The translations under genes were made by a program, and so were the position numbers. Source: Schoenobius gigantellus (lineage: Eukaryota; Arthropoda; Insecta; Lepidoptera; Crambidae). From it: DNA of 64,000 nucleotides. Numbering within the stretch: the first letter of the stretch is position 1; the number at the start of each line of letters is the position of its first letter. This document shows positions 1 to 12,376 of the stretch, in pieces. The stretch covers positions 42,137,942 through 42,201,941 of the forward strand of contig OZ012545.1 in assembly GCA_963935595.1 (NCBI GenBank). The letters run 5' to 3'. Under the pieces are notes generated by a model. That model searched no databases, was not told where the DNA came from, and worked only from the letters and a program-made list of their open reading frames with translations.

Positions 1-1117
1 AAGAAGAGAAATAATTTCACGTCACGTTTAACTGCATGGGAAAAGAAGATAGATTATTTGGGTTTGCCCGCGCTTGTTTAGGCGCGGCACAAACTTCTTA
101 TTCCGGACATCGCATGGAGAATCTGGGAACAGTTGATGCTCGAGGGTGTTATCTATTATTTGAATTTATTTAAAACGAAGTTTACATTGCCGAAGTAATT
201 TTGCCGTTTTTTCTTTTACTTAATTTCGTTTCACTAAGCGCACAATTAATTTTTTATGATTTTATTAATATTCAATATGTGTTGAAACCCCCGCAACGCT
301 TCGCCGAAGCTATTAATGCAATACTAGTGTGGGATATAAATGATCAGGCGTTTGGATTATTTCGGTTTTAATTGATTTTCAATAAAATTATATCAAGCAC
401 TCCGTCTTACACGTCTTACATTGTCGTCCGTCAACCAACCATCTTCCATCCCCCTCTCACATGTCTAGTCATCCGTCACTGCTATCACACAGGTTTCATT
501 CCACACTCCACATTAGTTTTCAAAAACATAACATGTTACTTGATTTGATATTTTCGTTTATTGTTATCTCCAAGACGCTTGGTCTGTAGGTACTCCTTTT
601 TACTTAATTACTATAAAGGTCTTATCTAGTTACAACTTTCTACATTGTAATAGTACTGATATCGGGTTGTGCAGCGCAAATAAAAATCTTTATATTACAT
701 AATATATAATTTAACTTATTTGTTTTTTATTTATCAATAATAAATAATACATACTTTTTAATTATAAGTTAATTATTAAATCGACATATTATTATCTGTT
801 TCCTATTTATTTTAGTGTAACACTTAGACCGGTGTACGATGTGTTGTTTCAATGTTTGAACGCAATATCCTTGATTCTTTTGATTCTTTCATTTTTGATC
901 TTAATACTTTCTCCGTTACTATGAATAGTCCTACGGTGTTCTTCTTCAACTCTCTGTAGAAAATATGCCTACAACAGCTTATACGGAGTTTTTAACTTCT
1001 TTTATTCTTAAGACTTTAACCCTGCCAGACGCTAGTCTCTAGGCCTCATGTATCATTAGCAGACTGTTGTGTCCGGTTCAGTATCGTTCCGTTTCGAACA
1101 TTTTGTTCCTGCTGTTT
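1..1117. other. AT-rich intergenic DNA, nothing recognised
   Basis: No convincing open frame, inverted repeat or known repeat tail was seen here. The stretch lies outside the 3' end of the LINE that begins at 1118. Confidence 0.5.
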
Positions 1118-1150
1118 ATGATGATGATGATGATGTAATCCTGTAATCCC

Positions 1151-3162
1151 TCATAAGGGACATAGGGCTCGAAGAAGAGATCTCCACTTCTGTCGCTCTT
1201 GTGCGGCAACTTCCAGGTCCTTCCAGCCGAGTCCAGTTGATGCAGCCTCTTTTCCAACTGAGCGCCTCCAGGTGATATGGGGGCGGCCCGGCCTTCTTCT
1301 CCCATACGCTTGCCACGTTAACCCTTGTTTGGATAGATGTGTGTCTGGTCTTCTCAACACATGTCCAATCCAGCGCCATTTTCTCATTAGTATCTCCTTG
1401 TCGATGGGTTTTTGGTCAATCATCACCCACAGCCTTGCATTTGAGATGGTTCGTGGCCAGCAGATCCCCAGTATGCACCGTAAACATTTGTTCACGAAGA
1501 CCTGTAGCTTGCTGGTTACTTCATTTTTGACGAGCCATGTCTCACATCCGAACAGGAGGACTGACTTGACATTGGAGTTGAATACTGTGATCTTTGTACG
1601 CCGAGTGATTATGGAAGACGACCAAACAGGTTTCAATTGCGCATACGCGGCTCTGGCTTTGTTGATGCGCGCCTCTACATCCGCTTCTGCTCCCCCCAGT
1701 GGGTCCACGACGCTCCCCAGGTAGGTGAAGCGCTGCACTTGTTCGACAACCTCGCCATTAACATATATAGACGCTGCGTCAGGGGTATTTAGGCGCATGT
1801 CTTTGGTCTTGCTGCGGTTGATGCGCTGCCCTTCTTTAGCAGCTTCGCTTGCGAGGTCGTCGGTCTTGGACTGTAGGTGGACACGGGATGTGGCGTGCAG
1901 ACAGAGATCGTCTGCGAAGTCTAGGTCCTCGAGGGTCTTTCCATGCAACCATGGCAGACCTCTCCCTTCTTTACTGGTTACTCTGCGCATCACATCATCC
2001 AAGACAATTAAGAACAGCAGCAGTGACAACAAGCAACCCTGTTTCACTCCGGCGGTGACCGTTACCGGGTCAGTTAGCAGGCCTTGGTGCAGCACCCGGC
2101 AAGAGGAACCCTCATAAAGGCACTTGATAATTTCTATAACCTTGACGGGTATACCTCTTCTCTTAAGGATTCGCCAGATACTAGACAACTTCACCCGATC
2201 GAAAGCTTTTTCGAAGTCCACAAACAGAGTATAAAGTTCGTTTCGCATTTCATTGCACTGTTCTAGTATCATTCGTAACACATTAATCTGGTCTGTGCAA
2301 GATCTTCCCGCTCTAAATCCACTCTGTTCGTCCCTCAGTGTGCAGTCAACCGCAATCGTCATTCTGTCTAACAGGACTTTACATAGTATCTTGGAGCACA
2401 CTGGCAACAAGTTGATTCCTCGCCAATTGGAGCACTGAGACAGGTCGCCTTTCTTTGGCAGTTTGATTATAATGCCCTCTTTCCAGCTGTCAGGCACTTG
2501 GCCTGTTTCCCATATGGCCGTCATTACGGACAACAGTATCTCAGCCATCACGTCCGCATTAGTCTTAAATGCTTCTATCGGGATCCCATCATTACCAGGA
2601 GCTTTGCCACACTTGAGATTTTTAATGGCTCGCGAAACTTCAGCCTTACTCGGAGGATCGACTTTAATGTCTAGGACATCAATTCCTGTATCGACATTGT
2701 CGTCAGCTTCAGTATCAGCGCTCAATGTGTGGAATACCTCATTGAAGTGCTCATGTCATCTCTGTAGTTGCTTTTCCAAAGTAGTGAGGAGTTTTCCGGA
2801 CTTATCCAGTATTGGTCGCGTTGCGGGTGGTTTATTGCACAACTCTCTTCCGGCACGATACAGCTCTCTGGTATTTCCGGCGTGTGCCGCAAGTTCCGCT
2901 CTTCGGGCTATGGATGCAGCTCTCACACGTTTGTCTCTTTTTGCACTGCGTTTTATGTCACTCTCGCACAGAAAATATTCATAAGCCAAGGTTTCTTTGT
3001 TGTTTTGGGTTTTTTCCGCATTAAGTTTCTCTTTGATGGATTTTCGGTGTTGTATTTTATCCTATGTATTAGCAGATATCCACTCTTTCTTTTTTGAACT
3101 ACTTTTCGCAGCATCGTTGCACCGTGCTTTTAACAGCGCCCCACTCTTCCTCCACAGAAGAA
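1151..3162 (-). pseudogene. LINE reverse transcriptase and C-terminal region (RTE-like)
   Basis: The long minus-strand frame (1151-2725, 524 codons) carries RT motifs: KAPGNDG near the start, the FVDFEKAFD block, GVKQGC, and the catalytic FADD box. A C-terminal zone with WRWIGHVLRR follows. The upstream piece at 2756-2989 is in the same frame and is cut off from it by a single TGA. Further upstream, up to about 3162, frame-shifted remnants of the endonuclease-RT linker can be read. The RT would copy the element RNA at a nicked chromosomal site. It is a pseudogene because of the stop and the split. Confidence 0.82.
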
Positions 3163-3990
3163 TAAGACAGATTGTATCAAAAGAGGCTGCAATATCTGCC
3201 TATCATGGATACGTAGCGTCACTATTACGTTATGGTCTCGTGCTGTGGGGAAACTCAGTAAATCTAGACGTCCTTTTTAAAGTCCAAAAAAAATGTATAA
3301 GAGCTATATACGATGTAGACTTTCTTACTAGCTGCAGGCCATTATTTAAGGCATTGGGAATTTTGCCACTTCCTAGTCTATACATTTTTGAGATGTGTTT
3401 ATTTGTGAAAAAGTACATTCACTTATTTAAAATGAATTGCGATTTACACGTGTACAGAGGTAGAAAAGGTAATAGTCTATATACACCGTATCAAAGGTTA
3501 AAAATCGTTTCTAAAAATTCATATTGCATGGCGATCAGAATCTTCAATAAACTACCGACGGATATCACAAATCTCACATTCTCGAAATTTAAAAAGGCTT
3601 TATTTAACATGTTGTTGTCTAAAGGATATTACAGTGTTGGAGAGTACTTATCTGAACAGCTTTAAATTTTTTTTCATTATTGACTATTATTGTATTGACA
3701 TTGCCGTTAGTTTGAATTCTTTAAAATGTTATTATGAACACTAATTTGATATTGCTTGGGTTTAGAATTGACAAACATTTATCTCTGACATAAAATTTAT
3801 ATTTTTGACATTTGTAACATAGCATTGATTTATTTTTGACATTGCTTAACAATAATTATAACATTTTTAACGCCGACATAATGCCCATGACATTTGCACG
3901 TTGATGAATTCGACAGAATATGATGGAACCAAACTGTAAGAACCTATATTTACCATATTCTTGCAAATAAAGATTCTTTCTTTCTTTCAG
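3163..3990 (+). mobile_element. 5'-truncated LINE 3' end (Jockey/CR1-like) inserted into the RTE element
   Basis: A plus-strand frame ending at 3665 reads AAISAYHGYVASLLRYG, then LFKVQKKCIRAIY and ALGILPLPSLYIFE. This is the C-terminal RT zone of Jockey/CR1-type LINEs. A roughly 300-bp AT-rich 3' UTR follows, ending in aataaagattctttctttc near 3965-3990. On both sides the minus-strand RTE sequence resumes, so this is a later insertion. Only the last part of the ORF is present, as expected from incomplete reverse transcription. The exact edges are uncertain by a few bases because the junction is rich in aga/ttct. Confidence 0.75.
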
Positions 3991-4891
3991 ATCTTTTCTC
4001 AACCTTCTGAGCGAAATACTGGTTGTGCAGTTCCACACTGAACTCCCGCTTTATATCAGGATTCTGCAATTTGGAGACATCGAAACGCCGAGATAATGTG
4101 GTCGTCTTACTCTGAACCTTTGCTATCTTCAGGCGGATTTTTGCCACTATGAGGTGGTGATCACTGTTTACGTCTGCTCCTCTTCGGTTGCGGACATCCA
4201 ATAGAGAGTGCCGCCATTTCCTGCTTATCATGACGTGATCAATTTGATTTTCCGTACGTCTGTCCGAAGAAACCCAGGATACCTTATGGCAGTCTTTATG
4301 TGGAAATATCGAGCCTCCAATCACCAAATCAAATTCACAGCAGAAGTCAACAAGCATGTTGCCATTTTCACTTCGTGTACCGAACGCATGTTTCCCAATC
4401 CATGACTCTATGTTTTGGTTGTCATCTCCGATCTGAGCATTATAGTCACCCATACAAACCACAATATCGCCTTTTGGAATAGTTCACATTATCGCCGAGA
4501 GCTGTTCATAGAATGCTTCTTTAACACCAAGGTCCGCTGCGTTAGTAGGTGCGTAACACTGTACTACAGTGATATTCCTCACTTTAGTCTTAAAGCGTGC
4601 TGAGATAATTCTGTCCGACACTGGTTGCCACCCAAGTAGACTATTTCGGGCATTTCTGGCAAGCAGCATACCCACACCATATTCGTGTTTCTCTGCCTGT
4701 CCCGAGTATAGAATGGTATAGTCCTCAATTTGCTGTTCCCCAAAGTCTTTCCATCTCGTTTCAGAAATGCGAAGTATTTCCAACTGGTAGTCCCTCGTGT
4801 ATTTGACAACTTGATGTCCTCTACTTTCTTCGCGCATCGTGCGAACATTCCAACATCCAATCAGAGTCCTTTTTTTCGCGCCAAAGGTCAT
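3990..4891 (-). pseudogene. LINE endonuclease domain (RTE-like)
   Basis: The first frame starts with an ATG at 4891 and reads IGCWNVRTM, SETRWKDFG and YAPTNAA. After a frameshift near 4463-4484 it continues with GDYNAQIG, ENQIDHVMISRKW and NSDHHLIVAKI, which match the catalytic Asn, Glu, Asp and His blocks of APE-type endonucleases. The start is chosen because the first conserved block follows ten residues later. The domain would nick target DNA to prime reverse transcription. It is broken by the frameshift and by the LINE insertion at its downstream end. Confidence 0.8.
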
Positions 4892-4893
4892 TT

Positions 4894-5200
4894 TTTTTTA
4901 AATCGGTCCGTATTTTTCTTTATAGGGTTAAAAATTACATTTCAGAGTCGAACCTTGTTTTCTGTATGTGTAAATGCCATTGTGGACCTTCAGACACTAC
5001 GCATTACTAACCTTGTCCCCTAACCTCATTGGTAAACAACCTTCAACCTCCTGATATATGTGATCTCACACTATGTAGATCACAGAGGCAAATTAAGAAA
5101 AACACGGCGGAAGTGAAACTTTTTTCGGAGCGTAGGCATTTAACTGAACATTTTCGGAAAAATATTCGATTTAGGATATTAAAATTGCGTTTTTGATATT
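4894..5200. other. Non-coding, probably LINE 5' leader then unique DNA
   Basis: No open frame or clear repeat. The part next to 4893 may be the short 5' leader of the RTE-like element. Confidence 0.35.
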
Positions 5201-5214
5201 TACTTACTTAAATC

Positions 5215-5446
5215 TTTTTCTTCTGAAAATAAAATAATTAAAAACAAAAAAAAACGAAAAGTAATAAAAAATAAACATTATAAATACAAAACAACAATTA
5301 ACTAAAAAAACAAAAAAGGTAAGAAAACAAATTAATAAAATAAACAAAAAAGCAATATAAAATAAAATAAACCGCTCTACTCGGGATCGAACCACTACCA
5401 CACAGATTTAAAGTCGAAGATCTAACGCATAGACCAAGCCTGACTA
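5215..5446 (-). mobile_element. tRNA-derived SINE
   Basis: On the minus strand a tRNA-like head lies at about 5372-5446. It has a perfect B box GGTTCGATCCC (complement of 5383-5393) and an A-box-like TGGTCTATGCG (complement of 5426-5436), spaced as in a tRNA. The segment between them resembles a Lys(TTT)-type anticodon arm. Downstream on the same strand is a long T/A-rich tail. There is no clean acceptor stem, so this reads as a SINE head rather than a working tRNA gene. Confidence 0.6.
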
Positions 5447-5940
5447 ATATGAAGTTAGAAGAAAATTAAAGATCTCATGTTTTTGTGTAATGCGATATGC
5501 GACAGATGGACGAAAAAATTTGAGGCGATGTAAAAAAAGTTTCACTTTAAAAAACTACATTGACTTCTTGACTGGTATCTTGTATCAACAAAATGCATAC
5601 ATAAAAGTATCTACGTTTGCGCAGGGCCTTATACAGAAGCCGGGTAGCGCTCAAACGGGATCTTAAATCGCCCTTATTAATAACGTGGGAGACGCGTGCT
5701 TTTTTCTCGTTTGAAATGTTATAAAAGGCCTCGAGTCTGCAGTGGTGAGCGCAGCGAAAAAAATTGAGTAGAACAGAATGTATGACAAACCTTAAACTGC
5801 AAGATGGCGAACTTTATATAGATTTCACAACTAAGAAATAACTGGATATCTTCGTTCTAAATTTCACTATTGCCATTTGATTCGTAATTATAGGGACAAA
5901 CTTACTTTCCGTGGTGACAATAATTCATCTTTCGTCAGTG

Positions 5941-6008
5941 GAGTACTATTATATATTCTGTGTCAGTGGTGTGTGTCTTGACTATGAACACAGAATATAA
6001 TAGTACTC
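5941..6008. repeat. Short inverted repeat
   Basis: Arms of about 20 bp (gagtactattatatattctg and its near-complement ending at 6008) surround a 26-bp spacer. It could form a hairpin or be a small deletion derivative of a TIR element. Confidence 0.6.
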
Positions 6009-6084
6009 CCTATGAAACAAAGATATTCCGTGAGCCACAAGTCCCGTGTTGACTTTTAAAAATTATTATAGGTATACCTTAAAA

Positions 6085-6389
6085 TATGTTCATTTTATAT
6101 GTTACTTTTAAAAATATGACAGCAAATATCACACATTTTTATCTGATTCCAAAAAAGGCGGAGGTTCTCAATTCGATTTTTTTTGTATGTATGTTACGCG
6201 ATTACGCCGCCAATTGTAGACCGATTTTCAAAATTCTTTTTGTATTCGATAGAGCATACTCCTGGGGTGGTAAAGATCTGTTGATGGGATCCCATGAAAA
6301 TCGAGGGAAACACTAATTTAATACCAGCTTTTAGGGTTTCTTTCACTAAAAAGATTTCATTCACTAAAAAGTTTAAAATATAATAACCT
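6085..6389 (+). repeat. Interspersed repeat beside a fold-back element
   Basis: The text around ccgattttcaaaattc and gatgggatcccatgaaaatc recurs in reverse orientation at about 8575-8775. This and the fold-back at 6390-6714 therefore probably belong to one composite element family. A weaker match to the part near 6345 is seen at 28436-28475. Confidence 0.6.
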
Positions 6390-6714
6390 AATATCAAAAG
6401 ACAGACAAGGGGGCAATAAATTTAAAAAATATTTTACAAAAAATAAAAACCGACTTCAAAAACACTGAAAAGTTAAAAATAATATAGGAATAGGTACAGA
6501 CAACATCACACTTCTATACTTATTGAAGCCGGTGACAAATTTTAAGACTTTCTATGAGATCATTGTTTGGCACCGACTTCAATATATAAGTGTGGTGTTG
6601 TCTGTACCTATTCCTATATTATTTTTAACTTTTCAGTGTTTTTGAAACCGGTTTTTATTTTTTGTAAAATATTTTTTACATTTATTACCCCCTTGTCTGT
6701 CTATTGATATTAGG
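6390..6714. mobile_element. Fold-back MITE, copy 1 (about 150-bp arms)
   Basis: The sequence is a near-perfect palindrome. The left arm starts cctaatatcaaaagacagac and runs through aaaaaccgacttcaaaaaca. The right arm is its complement, ending at 6714. A short unpaired centre lies near 6541-6565. The inner parts recur at 8356-8566 and 34569-34768. No coding capacity is present. Confidence 0.85.
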
Positions 6715-8355
6715 TACATACTAATAATAAAAAAGAAATATCAAACACTGGCAACTGAAACATTAGTTATCTCTAGTCAAACAATGTAATATAATAATAT
6801 AATATGTTAAAAGAGAAATTCAAATTATTAATTACAATATATTTTGTATTTTTGAATGAAGGTCGGGATTGGGCGCTAACTCGAAACAGCGACGAAGAAC
6901 GATGAATGGTAGGGAAGAAAATTTGTTTTAATTTTTATGCACACCCGCCTTCCGCCTAACTCACTCGCTATCGCGCTAGCTCTCGATTATGACGTCTTCT
7001 TGTGATTTCGTACCCGCTATTATAGCAAACTCGTGAATTTAAAACTATCGCTATCTCCGCTATCTATCGCACATTACCGCTATCGCGCATTGCTTTGAGT
7101 TGGGCGATCGGCCACCACGCCGGTCTTCCAGACATATGGTGACCGGTGCCGGTAGTGGGTTATGGAGGTCGTTGCTACTTAGCCAAGGACTCAGATTTAA
7201 GTCCTGCGCCTTACTAAAAATGTTGTTATAAATATTAATATCTGTTGCGTACTTTCAGATATCACGAAAAATGATGAATTTATTTACCTATCACTGGCTC
7301 GCTCAACTGGCTTATAATTTAATGAGCAATCGCCACTTTACGAAATGTCGTCAAATTGTAAACAAACAAGTAACAAGTAGCGAGTGCGAGCGGCCACTTA
7401 ATCGACTTTTTCATTAACGGAGGTGGTGCCCGGACGAAAGGGGGCTGGGAATTTAAAAAGTTTCGGCCCAATCGACCGGGCCAACTCTAATTGTGTTTAC
7501 GAGTAGCGTCCAACTTTTTCTATCAAAAGTTACGCCGATCCGGCCACCTTTATGGAAAAAAAGTATTTAATTTCCCGCTTAAAATGACATCGCAGTCAAT
7601 TTATTTGGAATTTATATTTTAATTTCGCATCGGAAATGCTGCGGGCCGCTATTCTGGTCTATGCGAGGCGAGGACGAGCACAGACCGAGTAGATATACAG
7701 ATGAAAGGTCGAAATATTCCTTTCGAAGTTTTGTTCGGTGAATTGGGCCCTTCTGGTTCCGAACGTGACCTCCATTCGGCGAGACGTGGTTCCGTAGGAG
7801 GGTATTTAATTTTGTACCTCAAAAGAAAAACCGGAACACTTATAGGAGTACTTTGTTGTTAGTCTGTCTGTCTATCTGTCTAAACCCATTTTCATGGGTA
7901 CGCGTAGAGTATCAAACTGAAATTTATATTAAATACTTTCCCACTAGTCCAGTTGAGTTGTCCGTTCACGGTACTAGTACCAATATTTTGCCCCAGTAGT
8001 CCCGCGGGACAGAACAAATTTCTTATGTAATTTTTTCGTCCCAGTTGGCCCGTTAAAGTTAGGCTCAACTATTACTCCTGTCTATGCCAATAGTCGTCAT
8101 AGGATCTGAATGTCGGAAGTACAAGTCGACGCAGAAAACATGAAACTTTTAAGTCAACTATCAAAAGATATGACGCATATTTGTAAAATAATGACGAAAA
8201 CAAAAAAGATAAAGTATAGGGAACGGAAGTGCGAGAGGAATACAAGTGTAGACTGTGGTATGAATGGATTTCGTAATAACAAGAGCTCTGATCAATGTAA
8301 GGGGTGTAGCCGGATAAATAAAAATAATCATCTACCAAAAAAAATTTTTACATTA
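6715..8355. other. Non-coding stretch without recognised genes
   Basis: No credible ORF. Mixed AT-rich DNA with patches such as the gtctgtctgtctatctgtct run near 7865. Some of it may be old repeat sequence, but I cannot assign it. Confidence 0.4.
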
Positions 8356-8566
8356 AATAGAACCGACTTCAAAAACACTGAAAACTTAAAAATAATATAA
8401 GAATAGGTACAGACAACATCACACTTCTATATTGAAGTCGGCGCCAAACGATGATCTCCTAGAAAGTGTTAAAATTTGTCACCGACTTCAATATAGAAGT
8501 GTGATGTTGTCTGTACCTATTCTTATATTATTTTTAAGTTTTCAGTGTTTCTGAAGTCGGTTCTAT
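8356..8566. mobile_element. Fold-back MITE, copy 2
   Basis: The arms begin agaaccgacttcaaaaacac and end as its complement, enclosing cagacaacatcacacttcta and its complement. The structure matches the inner part of the element at 6390-6714 with scattered differences, which shows a dispersed family. Confidence 0.85.
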
Positions 8567-8574
8567 TTTTTTTT

Positions 8575-8775
8575 TAAATTCTCGTTTCTTTTCCTCGATT
8601 TTCTATGGGATCCCATCATCAGACCTGACTTTGACCATGGGACCACCCTTGCAGTATACTCTATTAAATACATGAAGAATTTTGGAAATCGGTTTAAAAA
8701 TGATGCAGTTATGAGGTAACAAACATAAAAAAAATACAACCGAATTGATAACCTACTCCTTTTTTGAAGTCGGTT
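8575..8775 (-). repeat. Reverse-oriented copy of the 6085-6389 repeat
   Basis: Read on the minus strand, it begins aaccgacttcaaaaaaggag and includes gatgggatcccatagaaaat. It directly abuts fold-back copy 2, as the sister copy abuts copy 1. Confidence 0.65.
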
Positions 8776-10261
8776 AAAAACAATTCCACACATACTTAGG
8801 TTATTAACAAGACAGAATAATGGCTAATTTAACCAACATTGTCTTAGCTTAAGATACTCTTAGGTGGCATGTTGTTACCATTGGCGTAGGTAGGTTAAGT
8901 ACCAAATACAAATTACCATACAAAACGCTCAGATAAATGTACATGGCCTTAGCAGACTCTGTTGTTGGTTACGGCTTGAGTACTTACGGTTTAACATAAT
9001 ATATAAAACGTACTTAGAGGACGTTTATAACTTACAGACAAGAATTTTAAAGACTATTGTACCGAAAAATGTAAAAACCGAATTTATAAATGTAGGCCCA
9101 TCAAATTAGCTAAACCTGGACATAAATCTACAACTCCTTGTTTTGATTATTTTATTGGATATTACTGTTAAGCATCAAATATTAATGAGATATATGTTGT
9201 AAAAAATTTGCGCTGGTAACCGTTTTTTATAAAAATCTTGAGGTTTAGTACATTACCTAACTTCTTTCTTCAAGCAAATTATGTAACCAAATACCTTGTT
9301 AGTATAATTTTGAGGTGCATTCAAATGCTATCACCTAATAGCAAAATTAAACTGAAACCACATTCGGATGTATGTTTTTTTTCACAGTATTCATCTGATC
9401 TCAATATCTAGATAAGCAAAAATGGTAACTATGATGTTTGTATCTGGTTAAGCTAAATTGCGTCTTTTTAGATATTAAAAACAAAAATTAAACATTTATT
9501 TTTTACGTTTATAAATAATAATGTATTTCTCAGTAGTTAAAAATCGTAAGTGTGACATTTTTGTTTAATAATAGGTTTTTGTGTCCCACAATCCTGTTTT
9601 CATCAAAATTAAACACGTTAATGTCACGCTTATGAAATAGACAATTTAATTGGAAATACGCGCGAGAAAGTAGATAGGTACCTAGGTTAGGTACATGGGG
9701 AGCGAGCGTAGCGCCCGCGCGCCGGGCGAGATACGAGTCGAATTTGCTTAGGTACTTCAAAATTGGCGTGCTTTGTACCTACCGCGTTGGGTTTTTATAA
9801 CAGAAACGATTTAAAAATGGAATTTCCTAACAGTAGCCTATGTAAATGTGCGTTAAACTTGGATGTGGTGAATGTAGGTCTAAAAGGACAGAATAAGTTA
9901 ATTGCAGCTAGCTAGTAGTAAAAGGCGTGGGGACGAATAGCCTATTTTGTGTCCGTTTCTGATGAAAATATACAATTATTATAGCAAGTTGAGCTGTTTA
10001 TACCAATGAATGATCCATAAAAAGTGCAGAGAAAAACAAACCAACATTAACTTCTGCTCAAACAGTAGTCACATTTGATTACCAAGATTATATAGATACC
10101 TACGCTACGTAGGTACCTTTTGTGTATTAAGGTTTTAGATTTATAACCTACTTATATCATACAATAATATAACGTATTATTGTATGATAAGTAGGTGTAA
10201 TTTGTTGTATGATTAACTCATACTCACGCAACCTTTAGAGTTATGTCTGCTTACCTATTTG
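8776..10261. other. Non-coding stretch with one palindrome
   Basis: No gene recognised. A palindrome with arms of about 21 bp (acctacttatatcatacaat and its complement) lies at 10146-10196. The rest is AT-rich DNA. Confidence 0.45.
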
Positions 10262-10583
10262 GTTCTTCTGTGTGTGGTGGACCGTGGTGGGAGAGCCATG
10301 CTTCGGCACGAATGGGCCGGCTCGACCGGAGTAATACCACGGCCTCACAGAAGACCGGCGGCATGAAGCAAGCGTTGTGTTTCGTCTAGTGAGTGAGGGT
10401 ACCGGCGGCCCAACCCCCCTACCCCCCTACGATGGCGCAGTTCAATAGATTGTTACCCCAGGAGGGTACCAACTGCTCTAGCGTTGAAGAATCCCTCTCT
10501 GGACGTCCACTTTCAGGACGCAATATATCTGGGCGTGGACGCCTAGGCCGCTCTTCGTATTCGTAAACCGCGCTCAACCATAC

Positions 10584-11148
10584 TTTTTTTACCCAGTAAA
10601 AAAAAATTAAATCTACTGCAGACGGAGTGGGGTCCGCCTGCGGTTATGTGAGACTCGCCCCGCCAATCGAGACATACTCACTAAAAAATACTGGGGGGTT
10701 CCATCTAATCGCGTTCTCGGCGCACAAAGGGTACTTTTCGCAATCGCTTTGTGTGTCGAGTGCGATGCTGCCCGGCCACACCGGGTCCCTCTTCAGGGTT
10801 GGGAGTGTCTATGGAACGCCTTTAGACACTCCCTAAGCGTAGGGTCATTAGTGTGAGTGACGTGGGCCACACTCCGTCACTGCGACCCCTGCGGCAGTTG
10901 GTGGAGGGCGTAAGTTCGTCTTCTTCTGCCCAACGCGCCGCCTGCGGGACGGGTTCGCGTTCCGATCATTCTCGCGGTCCCGTTCTGCGCTTTCTTTCTC
11001 CACTAGGATTTCCTCACAGAAAGCGGTCATAGACTCCCAATACCTCTCACTGCTGACCATTTTTTCGATAACGGCTGGCAGTGAGAGGTCACCTCCGATA
11101 TTGGCGACGAGGGTGAATCGCTGCGCAGCCCACGCCGGGCAATGCTCA
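10584..11148 (-). mobile_element. 5'-truncated R1-like LINE 3' end with 14-bp target duplication
   Basis: The identical 14-mer gcgctcaaccatac flanks this piece at 10570-10583 and 11149-11162. On the minus strand the insert begins in the C-terminal coding part (CPAWAAQRFTLV, GGDLSLPAVIEKM, ERYWESMTAFCEE, then an Arg-rich end). This resembles the C-terminus of R1-clade ORF2 proteins. A 3' UTR follows with a hairpin built from gagtgtctaaaggcgttcc, and the end is a short A-rich tail. The split sequences of the host LINE rejoin cleanly across it. Confidence 0.8.
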
Positions 11149-11162
11149 GCGCTCAACCATAC

Positions 11163-12276
11163 CTGGGGCAAGAGCAAAACCACGGCATCCCCTGCCACAC
11201 TGTCTGTGGACTTCTACAACATCAGGGGGCTTCACTCTTACCTGAATACTGGCCACCACCACCTCGAGACAGCAAAGCCGACCTTGCTCTTTTTGACCGA
11301 GACGCAGATATCGTCTCCGGCGGGCACTTCTTATCTCTCCTACCCAGGGTACGGAATGGAACACCTCTTCGCACCTAAGGCTGGTGTGTGCGTGTACGTC
11401 AGAGTCGATATTTGTTCTTGACACCTCAGTCATCTTGAAAGTAGGAATCTCTCCACCTTATGGCTCCGTGTAGACAGCGACGACCATCCCCGCATCTATT
11501 CGGGCCTCTATAGGTCCCACAGCGGTGATACCGAAACTGACCGACTCATCGAGCACATCCAAATGGCTACAGACTCTATGCAGCAGCAGATCCCACGCGC
11601 AGAGATCGTGATACTTGGCGATTTTAACGCTCACCACACCGAATGGCTCGGTTCAAGCAAGACCGATCATGCGGGGATATCTGTTCACGCCTCCGCTCTT
11701 GCACAAGGCTTGACACAACTGGTCACTACGCCCACACGAATTCCCGATGTGGAGAGCCAGGAACCTTCACTGTTGGATCTTCTGCTGTCTTCTCATCCTG
11801 ATGGCTACCTCATATCTGTCAGCGCCCCTCTTGGCTCCTCGGACCATTGCCTTATTAGGAGTACGGTGCCATTCACGTGCGTGCAACGACCTCGAGTTGC
11901 ACGTAGTCGCCGTGTATGGCACTACAAGTCAGCAAACTGGGATGGGATGTGGTCCTTTTTTGCGTCCTACCCTTGGAGGCAGGTTTGCTTTTTCCGGGAT
12001 GATCCCAACATCGCCGCTGAGTCTGTTGCCAATGTGGTGTTGCAAGGTATGGAAATTTTCATTCCCTCCTCAGTAGTCCCCATTAGTGGCAGGTTCCAAC
12101 CTTGGTTTGGTCAATCCTCCAAAATAGCTTCTCGCTGGAAACAGAAAACCTACCAACCCTGGGCAAATGCGGTGACGTCTCGGGATGGAAATACCAGCGC
12201 TTTAAAAAAGCAGTATAACTATGCCTCCAGATCATTCAAAAGAGACACTGCAAGAGCGAAATCGGAACATCAGTAG
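11163..12276 (+). pseudogene. LINE endonuclease region
   Basis: The frames contain SVDFYNIRGLHSYLN, LLFLTETQI, then VILGDFNAHHTEW and SSDHCLIRS, the ordered blocks of an APE-type endonuclease. A frameshift or stop at about 11421-11563 separates the N-terminal and C-terminal blocks. The domain belongs to the LINE that resumes directly after the R1-like insert and is not functional. Confidence 0.75.
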
Positions 12277-12376
12277 AATTGGCGAGAAACTAGAGCGTCT
12301 TACTTCGGGGTCTCGTGCGTTCTAGTCTCTTGCCAAAGCTATTCAGGGAAATTTCTGCACGCCATCCTTTCCACAA

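Larger units (their letters stand above)
1118..4893 (-). mobile_element. RTE-like non-LTR retrotransposon, interrupted and inactive
   Basis: Read on the minus strand, this has an apurinic-type endonuclease, then reverse transcriptase, then a short 3' end finishing in six ATG/CAT triplets (1118-1135), the short-repeat tail usual for RTE-type LINEs rather than poly(A). Both halves of one element are present but are separated by another LINE 3' fragment at about 3163-3990. The endonuclease is shifted in frame near 4463-4484 and the region before the RT carries an in-frame TGA at 2753-2755 where a Trp codon is expected, so this copy is dead. The clade assignment rests on domain order and tail type only. 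Confidence 0.8.

Noticed and set aside
1118..1135. CRISPR-like or regulatory repeat
   Set aside because: It is only six ATG units at a LINE 3' end, and there are no spacers.
1272..2117. Plus-strand ORFs opposite the RTE reverse transcriptase
   Set aside because: They mirror the coding strand of the LINE RT and show no domain, so they are antisense shadows.
5372..5446. Functional tRNA gene
   Set aside because: The B box is perfect but the acceptor stem does not close and a long A/T-rich tail follows, so a SINE head is more likely.
11146..11433. Minus-strand ORF across the endonuclease remnant
   Set aside because: It lies opposite the LINE endonuclease and has no recognisable motifs.
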